Assembly: GCA_934447715.1 (NCBI GenBank)
Contig: CAKSER010000002.1
Location: 48,284 to 112,283 of the forward strand
Length of the DNA stretch: 64,000 nt
Reading direction: 5' to 3'
DNA from: an uncultured Eubacteriales bacterium
GTDB lineage: Bacteria; Bacillota; Clostridia; Oscillospirales; CAG-272
The notes under the pieces are model-generated. The model was not told the DNA's origin and did not search any database. It saw only the letters and a program-made list of their open reading frames with translations. Shown one piece after another: positions 17,966 to 25,860 of this stretch. Numbering within the stretch: position 1 is the first letter of the stretch; every line of letters begins with the position of its first letter. A program made the translations under genes and the position numbers.

Positions 17966-18715
17966 ATAGCCGGCAAAAACAACTCAAAGGAAAATCCGAT
18001 AAACGGCGATATTCTCGCTCTTCCGGGATTTTCACAGTCCAAAACAATCCGCGTTATCGGTGCGGACGGAGAGCAGCTCGGTCTGCTCCAGTATTCTCAG
18101 GCACAGCACAAGGCAGATTCCGAGGGATATGATCTTGTTATGATGTCCCAGCAGGCAGATCCGCCTGTATGCCGAATCATGGACTACGGCAAGTTCCGTT
18201 TTGAACGCGACAAGAAGGAAAAGGAATCGAAGAAGCGTCAGCAGATTATCGACATCAAGGAAATTCAGCTTTCCTGCCACATCGACGTCAACGATTTCAA
18301 CACAAAGGTCAATCACGCAATCCGTTTCCTTAAGAACGGCGACAAGGTCAAGCTTCGCGTCCAGTTCAGAGGAAGACAGATGACACGTCTCGAGGTCGGT
18401 CACGAGCTCGTTGCAAAATTTGCAAAGGCGTGCGAGGAATACGGCAGCATCGAAAAAGCAGCGGCAATGGAAGGGCGCAACATGATCGTGTTCATTTCAC
18501 CGCTCAAGCTTTCCGGAAAAGGCAAAACCGGCGGCAGCAAAGGTGCAGGCGACAAGGGCGCAGGCGACAAGGCAGTTGAGGGCAAGGCGGAAGGCAGCAA
18601 GACGGCAGAGGGCAAGGCAGCAGGAGACAAGACAGCAGCAGGCAAGGCATCGGCAGGCAGCAATGCAGCAGACGCAAAAGCTCCGGCAGAAAGCAAAGCC
18701 CCGAAGGCTGAATAA
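17966..18715 (+). CDS. infC: Translation initiation factor IF-3, with AUA start and Lys/Ala/Gly-rich C-terminal tail
   Basis: IF-3 binds the 30S subunit and rejects non-canonical start codons. The core is unmistakable: PINGDI, MDYGKFRFERDKKEKESKK, HDFNTK-like VNDFNTKVNHAIRFLKNGDKVK and DGRNM-like EGRNMIVFISP. The only start that suits the family N-terminus and lies at normal distance from GGAGG (17952-17956) is the ATA at 17966-17968; a second ATA at 17960 is too close. Rare starts in infC are known and allow autoregulation by IF-3. After the normal end (about residue 178) come roughly 70 residues of GDK/GK/AGS-type repeats. The product would be 249 residues instead of about 175. Confidence 0.93.
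   Translation: MAGKNNSKENPINGDILALPGFSQSKTIRVIGADGEQLGLLQYSQAQHKADSEGYDLVMMSQQADPPVCRIMDYGKFRFERDKKEKESKKRQQIIDIKEIQLSCHIDVNDFNTKVNHAIRFLKNGDKVKLRVQFRGRQMTRLEVGHELVAKFAKACEEYGSIEKAAAMEGRNMIVFISPLKLSGKGKTGGSKGAGDKGAGDKAVEGKAEGSKTAEGKAAGDKTAAGKASAGSNAADAKAPAESKAPKAE
18525..18710 (+). repeat. Degenerate repeats encoding the IF-3 C-terminal tail
   Basis: Short imperfect units of the type GCAGGCGACAAGG and GGCAAGGC follow one another for about 180 nt. They encode Gly, Lys, Ala and Asp with some Glu, Ser and Thr. Confidence 0.7.
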
Positions 18716-18784
18716 CAGTCCGCTTAACCAAGTAAGGCACAGCCAAACAAAAGGGCTGCAAAACAAGCAGCAGACAAAAAGCAT

Positions 18785-18804
18785 CTTGAAAATGCATTTT
18801 CAAG
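18785..18804 (+). repeat. 20-bp perfect palindrome between infC and rpmI
   Basis: CTTGAAAATG and its reverse complement form an uninterrupted palindrome. GCATTTTCAA recurs 10 nt downstream. It sits in the 252-nt infC-rpmI spacer, which otherwise shows no gene. Confidence 0.6.
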
Positions 18805-18967
18805 CAAAACGGCATTTTCAAAGCAAACGGACCCGAAAAGCAAAGGATCCGAAAAACATCAGAGAACTGCCCGTTCGGGTGTTCATATATATCGGGAACT
18901 CCTACGGCGACAGGATGACCGATCAACCAAAATATAAATAATAAGTCGTCGGAAAGCAGGTAAAAAA

Positions 18968-19165
18968 ATGGGTAAGATCAAGACACATAGTGCCACAGCC
19001 AAGAGATTTACACTCACAAAAAGCGGCAGAGTAAAACTGAACCATACAAATCGCCGTCATAAGCTCGGTCTCAAGACAGCTAAGCGCAAGAGACAGCTCA
19101 GAAGATCCGGATATCTCAGCGAATCCATGGCTCCGACAGTAAGAACATTACTGCCCCGCAAATAA
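18968..19165 (+). CDS. rpmI: 50S ribosomal protein L35
   Basis: A 65-residue, very basic L35 with KIKTHSATAKRFTLTKSGRVK and the C-terminal LLPRK-type end. It sits between infC and rplT, as in most bacteria, but after an unusually long 252-nt spacer. Confidence 0.97.
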   Translation: MGKIKTHSATAKRFTLTKSGRVKLNHTNRRHKLGLKTAKRKRQLRRSGYLSESMAPTVRTLLPRK

Positions 19166-19198
19166 TTAAGAAAGAATCGATTTTAGGAGGATATTGAA

Positions 19199-19558
19199 AT
19201 GGCCAGAGTTAAAGGCGCTATGATGACTCGCAAGAGAAGAAATAAAATGTTAAAGCTCGCCAAGGGTTACTGGGGAGCCAAGAGCAAGCACTTCAAGATG
19301 GCAAAAGAAGCCGTAATGAAGAGCGGCAACTACGCGTTCATCGGACGTAAGCAGAAGAAGAGAGATTTCAGAGCTCTCTGGATCACAAGAATTTCCGCAC
19401 AGGCTAAGGTTTGCGGAATCAACTATTCAACACTTATGCACGGTCTTAAGGTTGCCGGCATCGATCTTAACAGAAAGATGCTCGCAGAGATGGCTGTTTC
19501 CGACAAGGAAGCATTTGCAGCAATCGTTGAGCAGGCTAAGGCAGCTTTAAACAAGTAA
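19199..19558 (+). CDS. rplT: 50S ribosomal protein L20
   Basis: A full-length 119-residue L20 ([20 protein letters not shown], then [20 protein letters not shown]). L20 is essential for early 50S assembly and in several bacteria represses its own operon by binding mRNA. AGGAGG precedes the ATG; a strong terminator follows. Confidence 0.98.
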   Translation: MARVKGAMMTRKRRNKMLKLAKGYWGAKSKHFKMAKEAVMKSGNYAFIGRKQKKRDFRALWITRISAQAKVCGINYSTLMHGLKVAGIDLNRKMLAEMAVSDKEAFAAIVEQAKAALNK

Positions 19559-19563
19559 TTTAA

Positions 19564-19604
19564 AAAAGGGAATGTTGCGCACGCGCGTATGCATTCCCTT
19601 TTGC
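19564..19604 (+). terminator. Terminator after rplT
   Basis: An 11-bp stem AAAAGGGAATG/CATTCCCTTTT (about 19564-19574 and 19592-19602) closes the infC-rpmI-rplT operon. Confidence 0.85.
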
Positions 19605-19872
19605 GTTCGTCAGGCGGTGCATTCACCAGGCTGCACCGGCGGCGGAGGGTGAAGCGGCGGCGGTGAGCCTGCAAGCGTGCAGATAGTGCAATTGGCACAG
19701 AGACACGGGCAGCAGGGTGGTACGGCAGCATGTGCAGCAGGTCAACGTGGGCGGCGCAGACGGTGTGGGCAGCACCGGTAGGTTCGGCGGCATGGAACGG
19801 CACGGACAGCACCAAAAGCACAGCCTAAGCCGCACGAACGGTGTGAGCAGCGCAGAAACAGCAACGGAGGAA
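19605..19872. other. GC-rich low-complexity intergenic stretch, no gene assigned
   Basis: About 270 nt rich in GGCGGC, GCAGCA and CACGG repeats, clearly richer in GC than the surrounding spacers. Short frames run through it on both strands, but none has a ribosome site or a recognisable product. The methyltransferase ribosome site lies at its right end. Confidence 0.5.
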
Positions 19873-19880
19873 TCGGATCA

Positions 19881-20669
19881 ATGATAACAAGCAGAGCGAA
19901 TCCGCTTATTGTAAAAACGGCGGCGCTCAAGGAAAAGAAGTACCGCGACAGCTCCTCCCTTTTTATTTTCGAGGGAGAAAAGCTTTTTTCGGAGGCAGTC
20001 GGTGCCGGCATTGAAATCGAAAATGTATTCTTTACAGAAAGCGAGGAGAGCTTCGTCTCCTCTGTTTTTTTCGACGAAACCAAGAAAAATGTCGTATCCG
20101 AGGAGGTTTTAAGGAAGATATCTACCGAAAAAGCTCCGCAGGGCGTGATTTGTGTCGCAAAATATATTGACAAACTTCACAGAATAAATACAATATATAA
20201 TGTAGGAAAATGCAAAGAAAAACAAAGAAAGATCATTTTGGACTCAATCAGAGACCCCGGCAATCTCGGAACAATCATCCGAGCCTCGCTTGCCTTCGGA
20301 ATCGGCGAGGTTATTTTATCAGGTGACTGTGCGGACATCTACAACGCAAAAACCGTCCGTGCCTCTATGGGAACGGTCTTCCGCCAGAAAATCACCGTCT
20401 GCACCGACCTTTGTGCATCGATTGCGGTGCTTAGAGCCTCCGGCTTTGAGGTTCTTGCCGCAATGCTTGATGATTCGGCTGCAAGGCTGAACGAAATAAG
20501 GATAACCGACAAAACCGTTTTCATAGTCGGAAACGAGGGGCACGGAATATCGGGCGAGGTTGCAGAAGCGGCAAGCGGAAGAGTCTATATTCCGATGGAA
20601 GAGGGTGCCGAATCGCTGAATGCGGCGATGGCGGCGACTGTATTCATGTGGCAGGGATTTTCACAGTAA
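19881..20669 (+). CDS. SpoU/TrmH-family RNA 2'-O-methyltransferase
   Basis: The 262-residue protein has the N-terminal substrate-binding domain (SRANPLIVKTAALKEKKYRDSSSLFIFEG) and the knotted SPOUT domain with its three motifs: LDSIRDPGNLGTIIRAS, VGNEGHGIS and IPMEEGAESLNAAMAA. Such enzymes methylate ribose in rRNA or tRNA with SAM. Its place right after rplT suggests an rRNA target, which is inference. GGAGGA precedes the ATG at 19881. Confidence 0.92.
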   Translation: MITSRANPLIVKTAALKEKKYRDSSSLFIFEGEKLFSEAVGAGIEIENVFFTESEESFVSSVFFDETKKNVVSEEVLRKISTEKAPQGVICVAKYIDKLHRINTIYNVGKCKEKQRKIILDSIRDPGNLGTIIRASLAFGIGEVILSGDCADIYNAKTVRASMGTVFRQKITVCTDLCASIAVLRASGFEVLAAMLDDSAARLNEIRITDKTVFIVGNEGHGISGEVAEAASGRVYIPMEEGAESLNAAMAATVFMWQGFSQ

Positions 20670-20705
20670 AGGATACAAATTTTATTACGAAACAAGGAAG
20701 TCGAA

Positions 20706-21989
20706 ATGGACAGACACAGTTTTCTCGAGCTTTTTATCTGGTTTGGCAGCTGCTTTTCTGCAGGCTCGTCAATCGCGTCGGATATTCTTTATGATTTCAA
20801 ATATGACATAAAGGCAATCTATGACGCCGACGCAGAAAGATATGAGGAGATCGACGGCATTAAAGCTTCAACCGTCGACAGGCTCTGCGACAAGGATCTT
20901 ACCGAGGCAAAGAAGATCCTTGCATATTGCTTGGAAAACGAAATAGGCATTTTTACGGCAGCGGATCCCGACTATCCGGTAAGCCTCAAGCGCCTTCCGG
21001 ACAAACCGATTCTGCTGTACTACAAGGGCAATCCCAAAATACTCGAGGGGAATCTTTTGGTTGCGGTAGTCGGAACAAGAACGATGACCGAATACGGAAA
21101 GAGAACGGCATATTCAACCTCCTACGATCTTTCGCACGGCGGTGCCGTAATCGTAAGCGGAATGGCAAGAGGCATCGACGGAATCGCCCACAGAGGCTGT
21201 CTTGATGCCGGCGGAAGCACTATTGCCGTTATCGGATGCGGAATCGACCGGGTTTATCCGCCGGAGCACGCATCGCTTATGCGCGAAATCATCGAAAACG
21301 GTCTGGTTTTAAGCGAATACAACCCCGGAACTCCGCCGAACGGATATAATTTTCCGAAACGGAACAGAATAATCAGCGGAATATCAAATGCGGTTCTTGT
21401 AATCGAGGCTCCGAAGGACAGCGGTGCGCTTATAACCGCAAACGATGCCGTAAAGCAGGGCAAACGCATATTTGCCATGCCGGGTAAAATCGGCGAAATC
21501 AACAGCATGGGCACAAACGATCTGATCAAAACAGGTGCTACGATGATCACCGACGCTGCGGATATTCTTGTCGAATTTGAGGATCAATTTCCCACAAAGA
21601 TCGATCTTTCAAGGCTGCCGTCTATGAGATCAAAAACCTTCAAAAATCCGATCGAGCACAGAAAGGTGGCATCAGAGCCTCTTCCGCCGACATTTTTCGG
21701 AAGCTTCGAAAAGAAATACAAAAGCTCGGAAAAAAGCACAGGCAAAACAGAGGACAGTACATCGGGCAAAATCGATTCGGACGAGCTGCACCGCAAGGCA
21801 TCTAAGCTCACCGGAAACAACCGGAAGATTTTCGAGGCACTGGACGGCTTTACACTTTCTGCAGATCAGATCATAGAAAAAACAGGACTTACAACCTCCG
21901 CCGTAATGGCAGGGCTTACATTTCTTGAAATCATGCACCTTACAAAGGTGCTGCCCGGCGGTGTTTATACCACGGCAGACAGAAAGTGA
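20706..21989 (+). CDS. dprA: DNA-processing protein DprA
   Basis: DprA protects incoming single-stranded DNA in transformation and loads RecA. The 427-residue protein has an N-terminal HhH/SAM-like region, the Rossmann core (VAVVGTRTMTEYG, SGMARGIDGIAHRGCLDAGG, IAVIGCGIDRVYPPEH, SGALITANDA, MPGKI) and a C-terminal winged helix (LSADQIIEKTGLTTSAVMAGLTFLE). It precedes topA, the usual clostridial order. No other competence gene is in the window. Confidence 0.96.
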   Translation: MDRHSFLELFIWFGSCFSAGSSIASDILYDFKYDIKAIYDADAERYEEIDGIKASTVDRLCDKDLTEAKKILAYCLENEIGIFTAADPDYPVSLKRLPDKPILLYYKGNPKILEGNLLVAVVGTRTMTEYGKRTAYSTSYDLSHGGAVIVSGMARGIDGIAHRGCLDAGGSTIAVIGCGIDRVYPPEHASLMREIIENGLVLSEYNPGTPPNGYNFPKRNRIISGISNAVLVIEAPKDSGALITANDAVKQGKRIFAMPGKIGEINSMGTNDLIKTGATMITDAADILVEFEDQFPTKIDLSRLPSMRSKTFKNPIEHRKVASEPLPPTFFGSFEKKYKSSEKSTGKTEDSTSGKIDSDELHRKASKLTGNNRKIFEALDGFTLSADQIIEKTGLTTSAVMAGLTFLEIMHLTKVLPGGVYTTADRK

Positions 21990-22038
21990 CATTTTTAAAG
22001 CACAGGGCAAAGTATAATACACATAAAAGACAAAACAC

Positions 22039-22064
22039 TGTATATATTGTAAACTGTATATACA
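22039..22064. repeat. Inverted repeat upstream of topA
   Basis: TGTATATA (22039-22046) and TATATACA (22057-22064) form an 8-bp inverted repeat with a 10-nt spacer. The sequence ACTGTATATA also repeats directly. It lies about 45 nt before the topA start and could be a protein-binding site. Confidence 0.4.
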
Positions 22065-22107
22065 TCAATCAGTAATCAGTAAAAGGATAATTTGAAAGGA
22101 ACAGTTC

Positions 22108-24369
22108 ATGGCCAATCTCGTTATACTCGAATCTCCTTACAAGGTCCCGACCGTCAAAAGCTATCTCGGCTCGGGATATAAGGTTATGGCATCAGTAGGA
22201 CACGTTCGCGATCTGCCGAAAAGCACTCTCGGAGTTGATATAGAAGGCGGATTTGCGGCTCATTATATAAACATCAGGGGAAAGGGCGACCTTATCAAGG
22301 AACTTAGAAAGGAAGCAAAAAAAGCCACAAAGGTTTTCCTTGCAACCGACCCGGACCGCGAGGGAGAGGCGATATCCTGGCATCTTGCGGTAGCTCTTGA
22401 CCTCCCCAAGGAAAAAATAAAGAGAATCACCTTCAATGAAATTACAAAGCAGGCGGTAAAGGCTGCGATCAAGACGCCGAGAGAAATCGACGAGGGTCTT
22501 GTAAACTCACAGCAGGCAAGAAGAATTCTCGACAGAATCGTCGGATACAAGATCTCGCCCTTTCTTTGGAAGACGATAAGATCAGGTCTTTCTGCAGGAA
22601 GAGTTCAGTCTGTTGCCACAAGAGCAATAGTCGAAAGAGAGCAGGAGATAAGAAGCTTTGTGCCGAAAGAATACTGGAGCATCGATGCGATAGTCATCTC
22701 CAAGAGCGGCGAGGATTTTACCGCAAAGTTCTTCGGAAATTCAAGGGGAAAGCTTGAAATTACGGACGGCGATGAGGCAAAGAAGATCACCGACGCAATA
22801 AAGGGCAAGCCCTTCCTTGCAAAATCGGTAAAGAAGGCTGTAAGATACAAAAACCCGATGCCGCCGTTTACAACCTCCACAATGCAGCAGGAGGCATCGA
22901 AAAAGCTCAACTTTCAGTCGCAGAGGATCATGAAGGTGGCTCAGGAGCTTTACGAGGGAATCAATCTCGGATCGGCGGCAGGCGGAACGCACGGTCTTAT
23001 CACCTATATGAGAACCGACTCGCTCCGCGTGTCTGATGAAGCTCAGACAATGGCAAAGGATTATATCGTTTCCAAATTCGGCGCAAGCTACTATCCTAAA
23101 TCTCCGAGAGTTTATAAATCAAAGGGAAATTCGCAGGACGCGCATGAGGCAATCCGCCCGGTCGATCCTTCAATCGAGCCGGATTCGGTAAAAAGTCAGC
23201 TTTCGGCAGACCAGTATAAGCTATACAAGCTGATCTGGAGCAGATTCATTGCAAGCCAGATGGCATCCGAGGCTCTTGACACGGTCAATGTAAGCCTCGA
23301 CTGCGAGGGCTATGTATTCCACGCAAGCGGATCAACAGTCCGCTTCCCCGGATTTGTCACCGTATACGACAGCGAGGACGCACAGGACAAAAAATCCGGC
23401 ATGATCCCGGAGATAACCGAGGGAGACGTCCTCTCACAGAAGGAAATCAAGCCGGAGCAGCACTTTACAGAGCCTCCGTCAAGATATACAGAGGCAACGC
23501 TGATCAAATTCCTTGAGGAAAACGGAATCGGCCGCCCCTCGACCTACACTCCGATAATAACCACGATCCTTTCAAGAGGCTATGTATCCCGTGACGGAAA
23601 GTCTCTTAAGCCGACCGAACTCGGAGAGGTCACAAACGACATAATGATAAACAACTTCCCGATGATTACCGACTATGCGTTCACCGCGGAGATGGAAACA
23701 AAGCTCGACGATATTTCAAACGGAGAGACCACAATGGAGGAGGTCCTCGGCTTCTTCTACAAGGATTTCAAGGTTGAACTTGAAAAAGCGGAGGAAACGG
23801 TCGACAAGAGTTCGATCAATCTGAAAGCCGAGGAGACCGACATCATCTGCGACAAATGCGGAAGCCGGATGGTTATCAAAAACGGCAGATACGGAAAGTT
23901 TGCGGCATGTCCGAACTACCCGACCTGCAAATCCACAAAGCCGCTTGCAAAGGACGGTTCTCCGATTGTCGAGACACCTCCGGAGCACACAGGACAGACC
24001 TGCGAGCTTTGCGGAGGCGAGATGCTGAAGAGAAAAGGAAGATACGGCGAATTTATTGCCTGCAGCAACTATCCGAAGTGCAAAAACACAAAACAGATTC
24101 TCCACGAAATCGGTGTTCCCTGCCCGAAGTGCGGCAGTGCGCTTGTAAGAAAGAACGGCAAGGGAAAAAGCAACTTCTACGGCTGCTCCGCATATCCGAA
24201 ATGCGATTTTGTATCCTGGGATATGCCGACAAACGAAAAATGCCCCGAGTGTGGGGAAATGCTCTTTATCAAGAAGGGCAAAAAGCAGCTTGTTTGTCAC
24301 AACGACAAATGTAATTATAAGCAGGACATGACCGAAAGCGAAAATAAAGAAACTATCGAAAATAAGTAA
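22108..24369 (+). CDS. topA: DNA topoisomerase I
   Basis: TopA relaxes negative supercoils. The 753-residue protein has the TOPRIM domain (VILESP..., DPDREGEAISWH), the catalytic tyrosine in TYMRTDSLR (Y300) and, from about residue 575, four zinc-ribbon repeats with CxxC...C...C spacing (CDKCG, CELCG, CPKCG, CPECG). This is the normal clostridial form. The lysine usual in the very first motif is present as SPYK. The gene ends 2 nt before trmFO. Confidence 0.97.
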   Translation: MANLVILESPYKVPTVKSYLGSGYKVMASVGHVRDLPKSTLGVDIEGGFAAHYINIRGKGDLIKELRKEAKKATKVFLATDPDREGEAISWHLAVALDLPKEKIKRITFNEITKQAVKAAIKTPREIDEGLVNSQQARRILDRIVGYKISPFLWKTIRSGLSAGRVQSVATRAIVEREQEIRSFVPKEYWSIDAIVISKSGEDFTAKFFGNSRGKLEITDGDEAKKITDAIKGKPFLAKSVKKAVRYKNPMPPFTTSTMQQEASKKLNFQSQRIMKVAQELYEGINLGSAAGGTHGLITYMRTDSLRVSDEAQTMAKDYIVSKFGASYYPKSPRVYKSKGNSQDAHEAIRPVDPSIEPDSVKSQLSADQYKLYKLIWSRFIASQMASEALDTVNVSLDCEGYVFHASGSTVRFPGFVTVYDSEDAQDKKSGMIPEITEGDVLSQKEIKPEQHFTEPPSRYTEATLIKFLEENGIGRPSTYTPIITTILSRGYVSRDGKSLKPTELGEVTNDIMINNFPMITDYAFTAEMETKLDDISNGETTMEEVLGFFYKDFKVELEKAEETVDKSSINLKAEETDIICDKCGSRMVIKNGRYGKFAACPNYPTCKSTKPLAKDGSPIVETPPEHTGQTCELCGGEMLKRKGRYGEFIACSNYPKCKNTKQILHEIGVPCPKCGSALVRKNGKGKSNFYGCSAYPKCDFVSWDMPTNEKCPECGEMLFIKKGKKQLVCHNDKCNYKQDMTESENKETIENK

Positions 24370-24370
24370 A

Positions 24371-25705
24371 ATGGACAATATTTCAACCAAGGTAAACGTA
24401 ATCGGAGCGGGGCTTGCCGGATGCGAGGCAGCGTGGCAGATTGCAAAAAGAGGAATCGGGGTAAGGCTTTATGAGATGAAGCCGAAAAAATTCACCCCGG
24501 CTCACCACTACAAGGGCTTTGCAGAGCTTGTCTGCTCCAACTCCCTTCGGTCCTCCCAGACAACAAATGCGGTAGGACTTTTAAAGGAGGAGCTGCGACT
24601 CTTCGGATCACTCATCATGGAGGCGGCAGATGCCACTGCGGTTCCCGCAGGTGCGGCTCTTGCCGTCGACAGATACAAGTTCTCGGACTATATAACAAGC
24701 AAAATAACCGAAAATCCGTTAATAGAGGTAATTGAAGATGAGATCACCTCTCTTCCGGACGACGGCGTCACGGTAGTTGCAACCGGACCGCTCACATCGA
24801 ATGCGTTTTCCTGCTATATAGGAAAGATGCTAGGAGAGGAATATCTCAACTTTTTCGACGCGGCTGCCCCGATTGTCGACGCTTCGACGATCGACATGAG
24901 CAAGGCGTTCTTCGCTTCGAGATACGGAAAGGGAGAGGCATCATATATCAACTGTCCGATGAACGAGGCAGAATACAAGGCATTCTATCGCGAGCTTGTA
25001 AACGCAAAGGAAGCGCAGCTAAAGGATTTTGACAAGGACGAGCAAAAGAACCTGAAGGTCTTTGAAGGGTGCATGCCTGTCGAGGTCATGGCAAAAAGAG
25101 GGGAGGACACCCTCCGCTTCGGGCCGTTAAAGCCTGTCGGGCTTCCCGACCCGAAAACCGGTAATGAATATTATGCGGTCCTCCAGCTAAGGCAGGAAAA
25201 CGAGCAGAAAACGATGTACAATCTTGTCGGATTTCAGACTCATCTTACCTTTGACGAGCAGAAAAGAGTCTTTTCGATGATCCCAGGGCTTGAAAACGCA
25301 AGCTTTCTGCGCTACGGCGTAATGCACAGAAACACCTACATAAATTCGCCCAAATTGCTTAACGCAGACTATTCGACAAGGACAAACGAAAAGCTGTTTT
25401 TTGCAGGACAGATGACCGGTGTCGAGGGATATATCGAATCGACCTCCTCCGGGTGGCTCGCAGGCGTAAATGCGGCAAACAGAATACAGGGCAAAGCGCC
25501 TCTTATCCTTTCGGACATCAGCGCAACAGGATCTCTTGCATGCTATGTGTCAAACCCCAATGTCGTAAACTTCCAGCCTATGAACGCAAACTTCGGGCTT
25601 ATACGTCTGCTCGAGAAAAAGGTTAAGGGCGGAAAAGCCGCCAAAAATGAGGCTCTTTCCGAAAGAGCGCTTGAGTACATCCGCTCGATAAAGGACAGTA
25701 TATAA
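24371..25705 (+). CDS. trmFO: Methylenetetrahydrofolate-tRNA-(uracil-5-)-methyltransferase TrmFO
   Basis: TrmFO makes m5U54 in the tRNA T-loop using methylene-THF and FAD. The 444-residue protein shows the FAD-binding VIGAGLAGCEAAWQIAKRG at its start and the family blocks ELVCSNSLRS, RFGPLKPVGL, QTHLTFDEQKR and FAGQMTGVEGYIES. It follows topA with almost no gap, as in many Bacillota. Confidence 0.97.
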   Translation: MDNISTKVNVIGAGLAGCEAAWQIAKRGIGVRLYEMKPKKFTPAHHYKGFAELVCSNSLRSSQTTNAVGLLKEELRLFGSLIMEAADATAVPAGAALAVDRYKFSDYITSKITENPLIEVIEDEITSLPDDGVTVVATGPLTSNAFSCYIGKMLGEEYLNFFDAAAPIVDASTIDMSKAFFASRYGKGEASYINCPMNEAEYKAFYRELVNAKEAQLKDFDKDEQKNLKVFEGCMPVEVMAKRGEDTLRFGPLKPVGLPDPKTGNEYYAVLQLRQENEQKTMYNLVGFQTHLTFDEQKRVFSMIPGLENASFLRYGVMHRNTYINSPKLLNADYSTRTNEKLFFAGQMTGVEGYIESTSSGWLAGVNAANRIQGKAPLILSDISATGSLACYVSNPNVVNFQPMNANFGLIRLLEKKVKGGKAAKNEALSERALEYIRSIKDSI

Positions 25706-25840
25706 TTGTTTCAAATCACTTTTTATTTAATTGATTTTATTTGATTTTGCCGGGCAAAGCCGCTCTCGCTTTTAAAAAATCCGGGCAATCCGCAAACCGG
25801 AAAAGCCCGAAAAACCGGAAATCGAGAGGAAAGAAAGGAA

Positions 25841-25859
25841 GCTTTCGCAAAACGAAAGC
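25841..25859 (+). promoter_or_regulatory. Hairpin between the plsX ribosome site and start codon
   Basis: GCTTTCG (25841-25847) and CGAAAGC (25853-25859) form a 7-bp stem with a 5-nt loop. The purine-rich AAAGGAAG lies just before it and ATG just after it, so folding would bring the ribosome site and start codon together. Confidence 0.5.
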
Positions 25860-25860
25860 C

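Noticed and set aside
18543..18941. Arg/Gln-rich open frame overlapping the infC tail
   Set aside because: It is another frame of the repeat tract; composition is an artefact of the repeats and there is no ribosome site.
19623..19835. Cys-rich 70-codon minus-strand frame in the GC-rich spacer
   Set aside because: It has no ribosome site, and the composition follows from GCAGCA/GGCGGC repeats rather than from a protein family.
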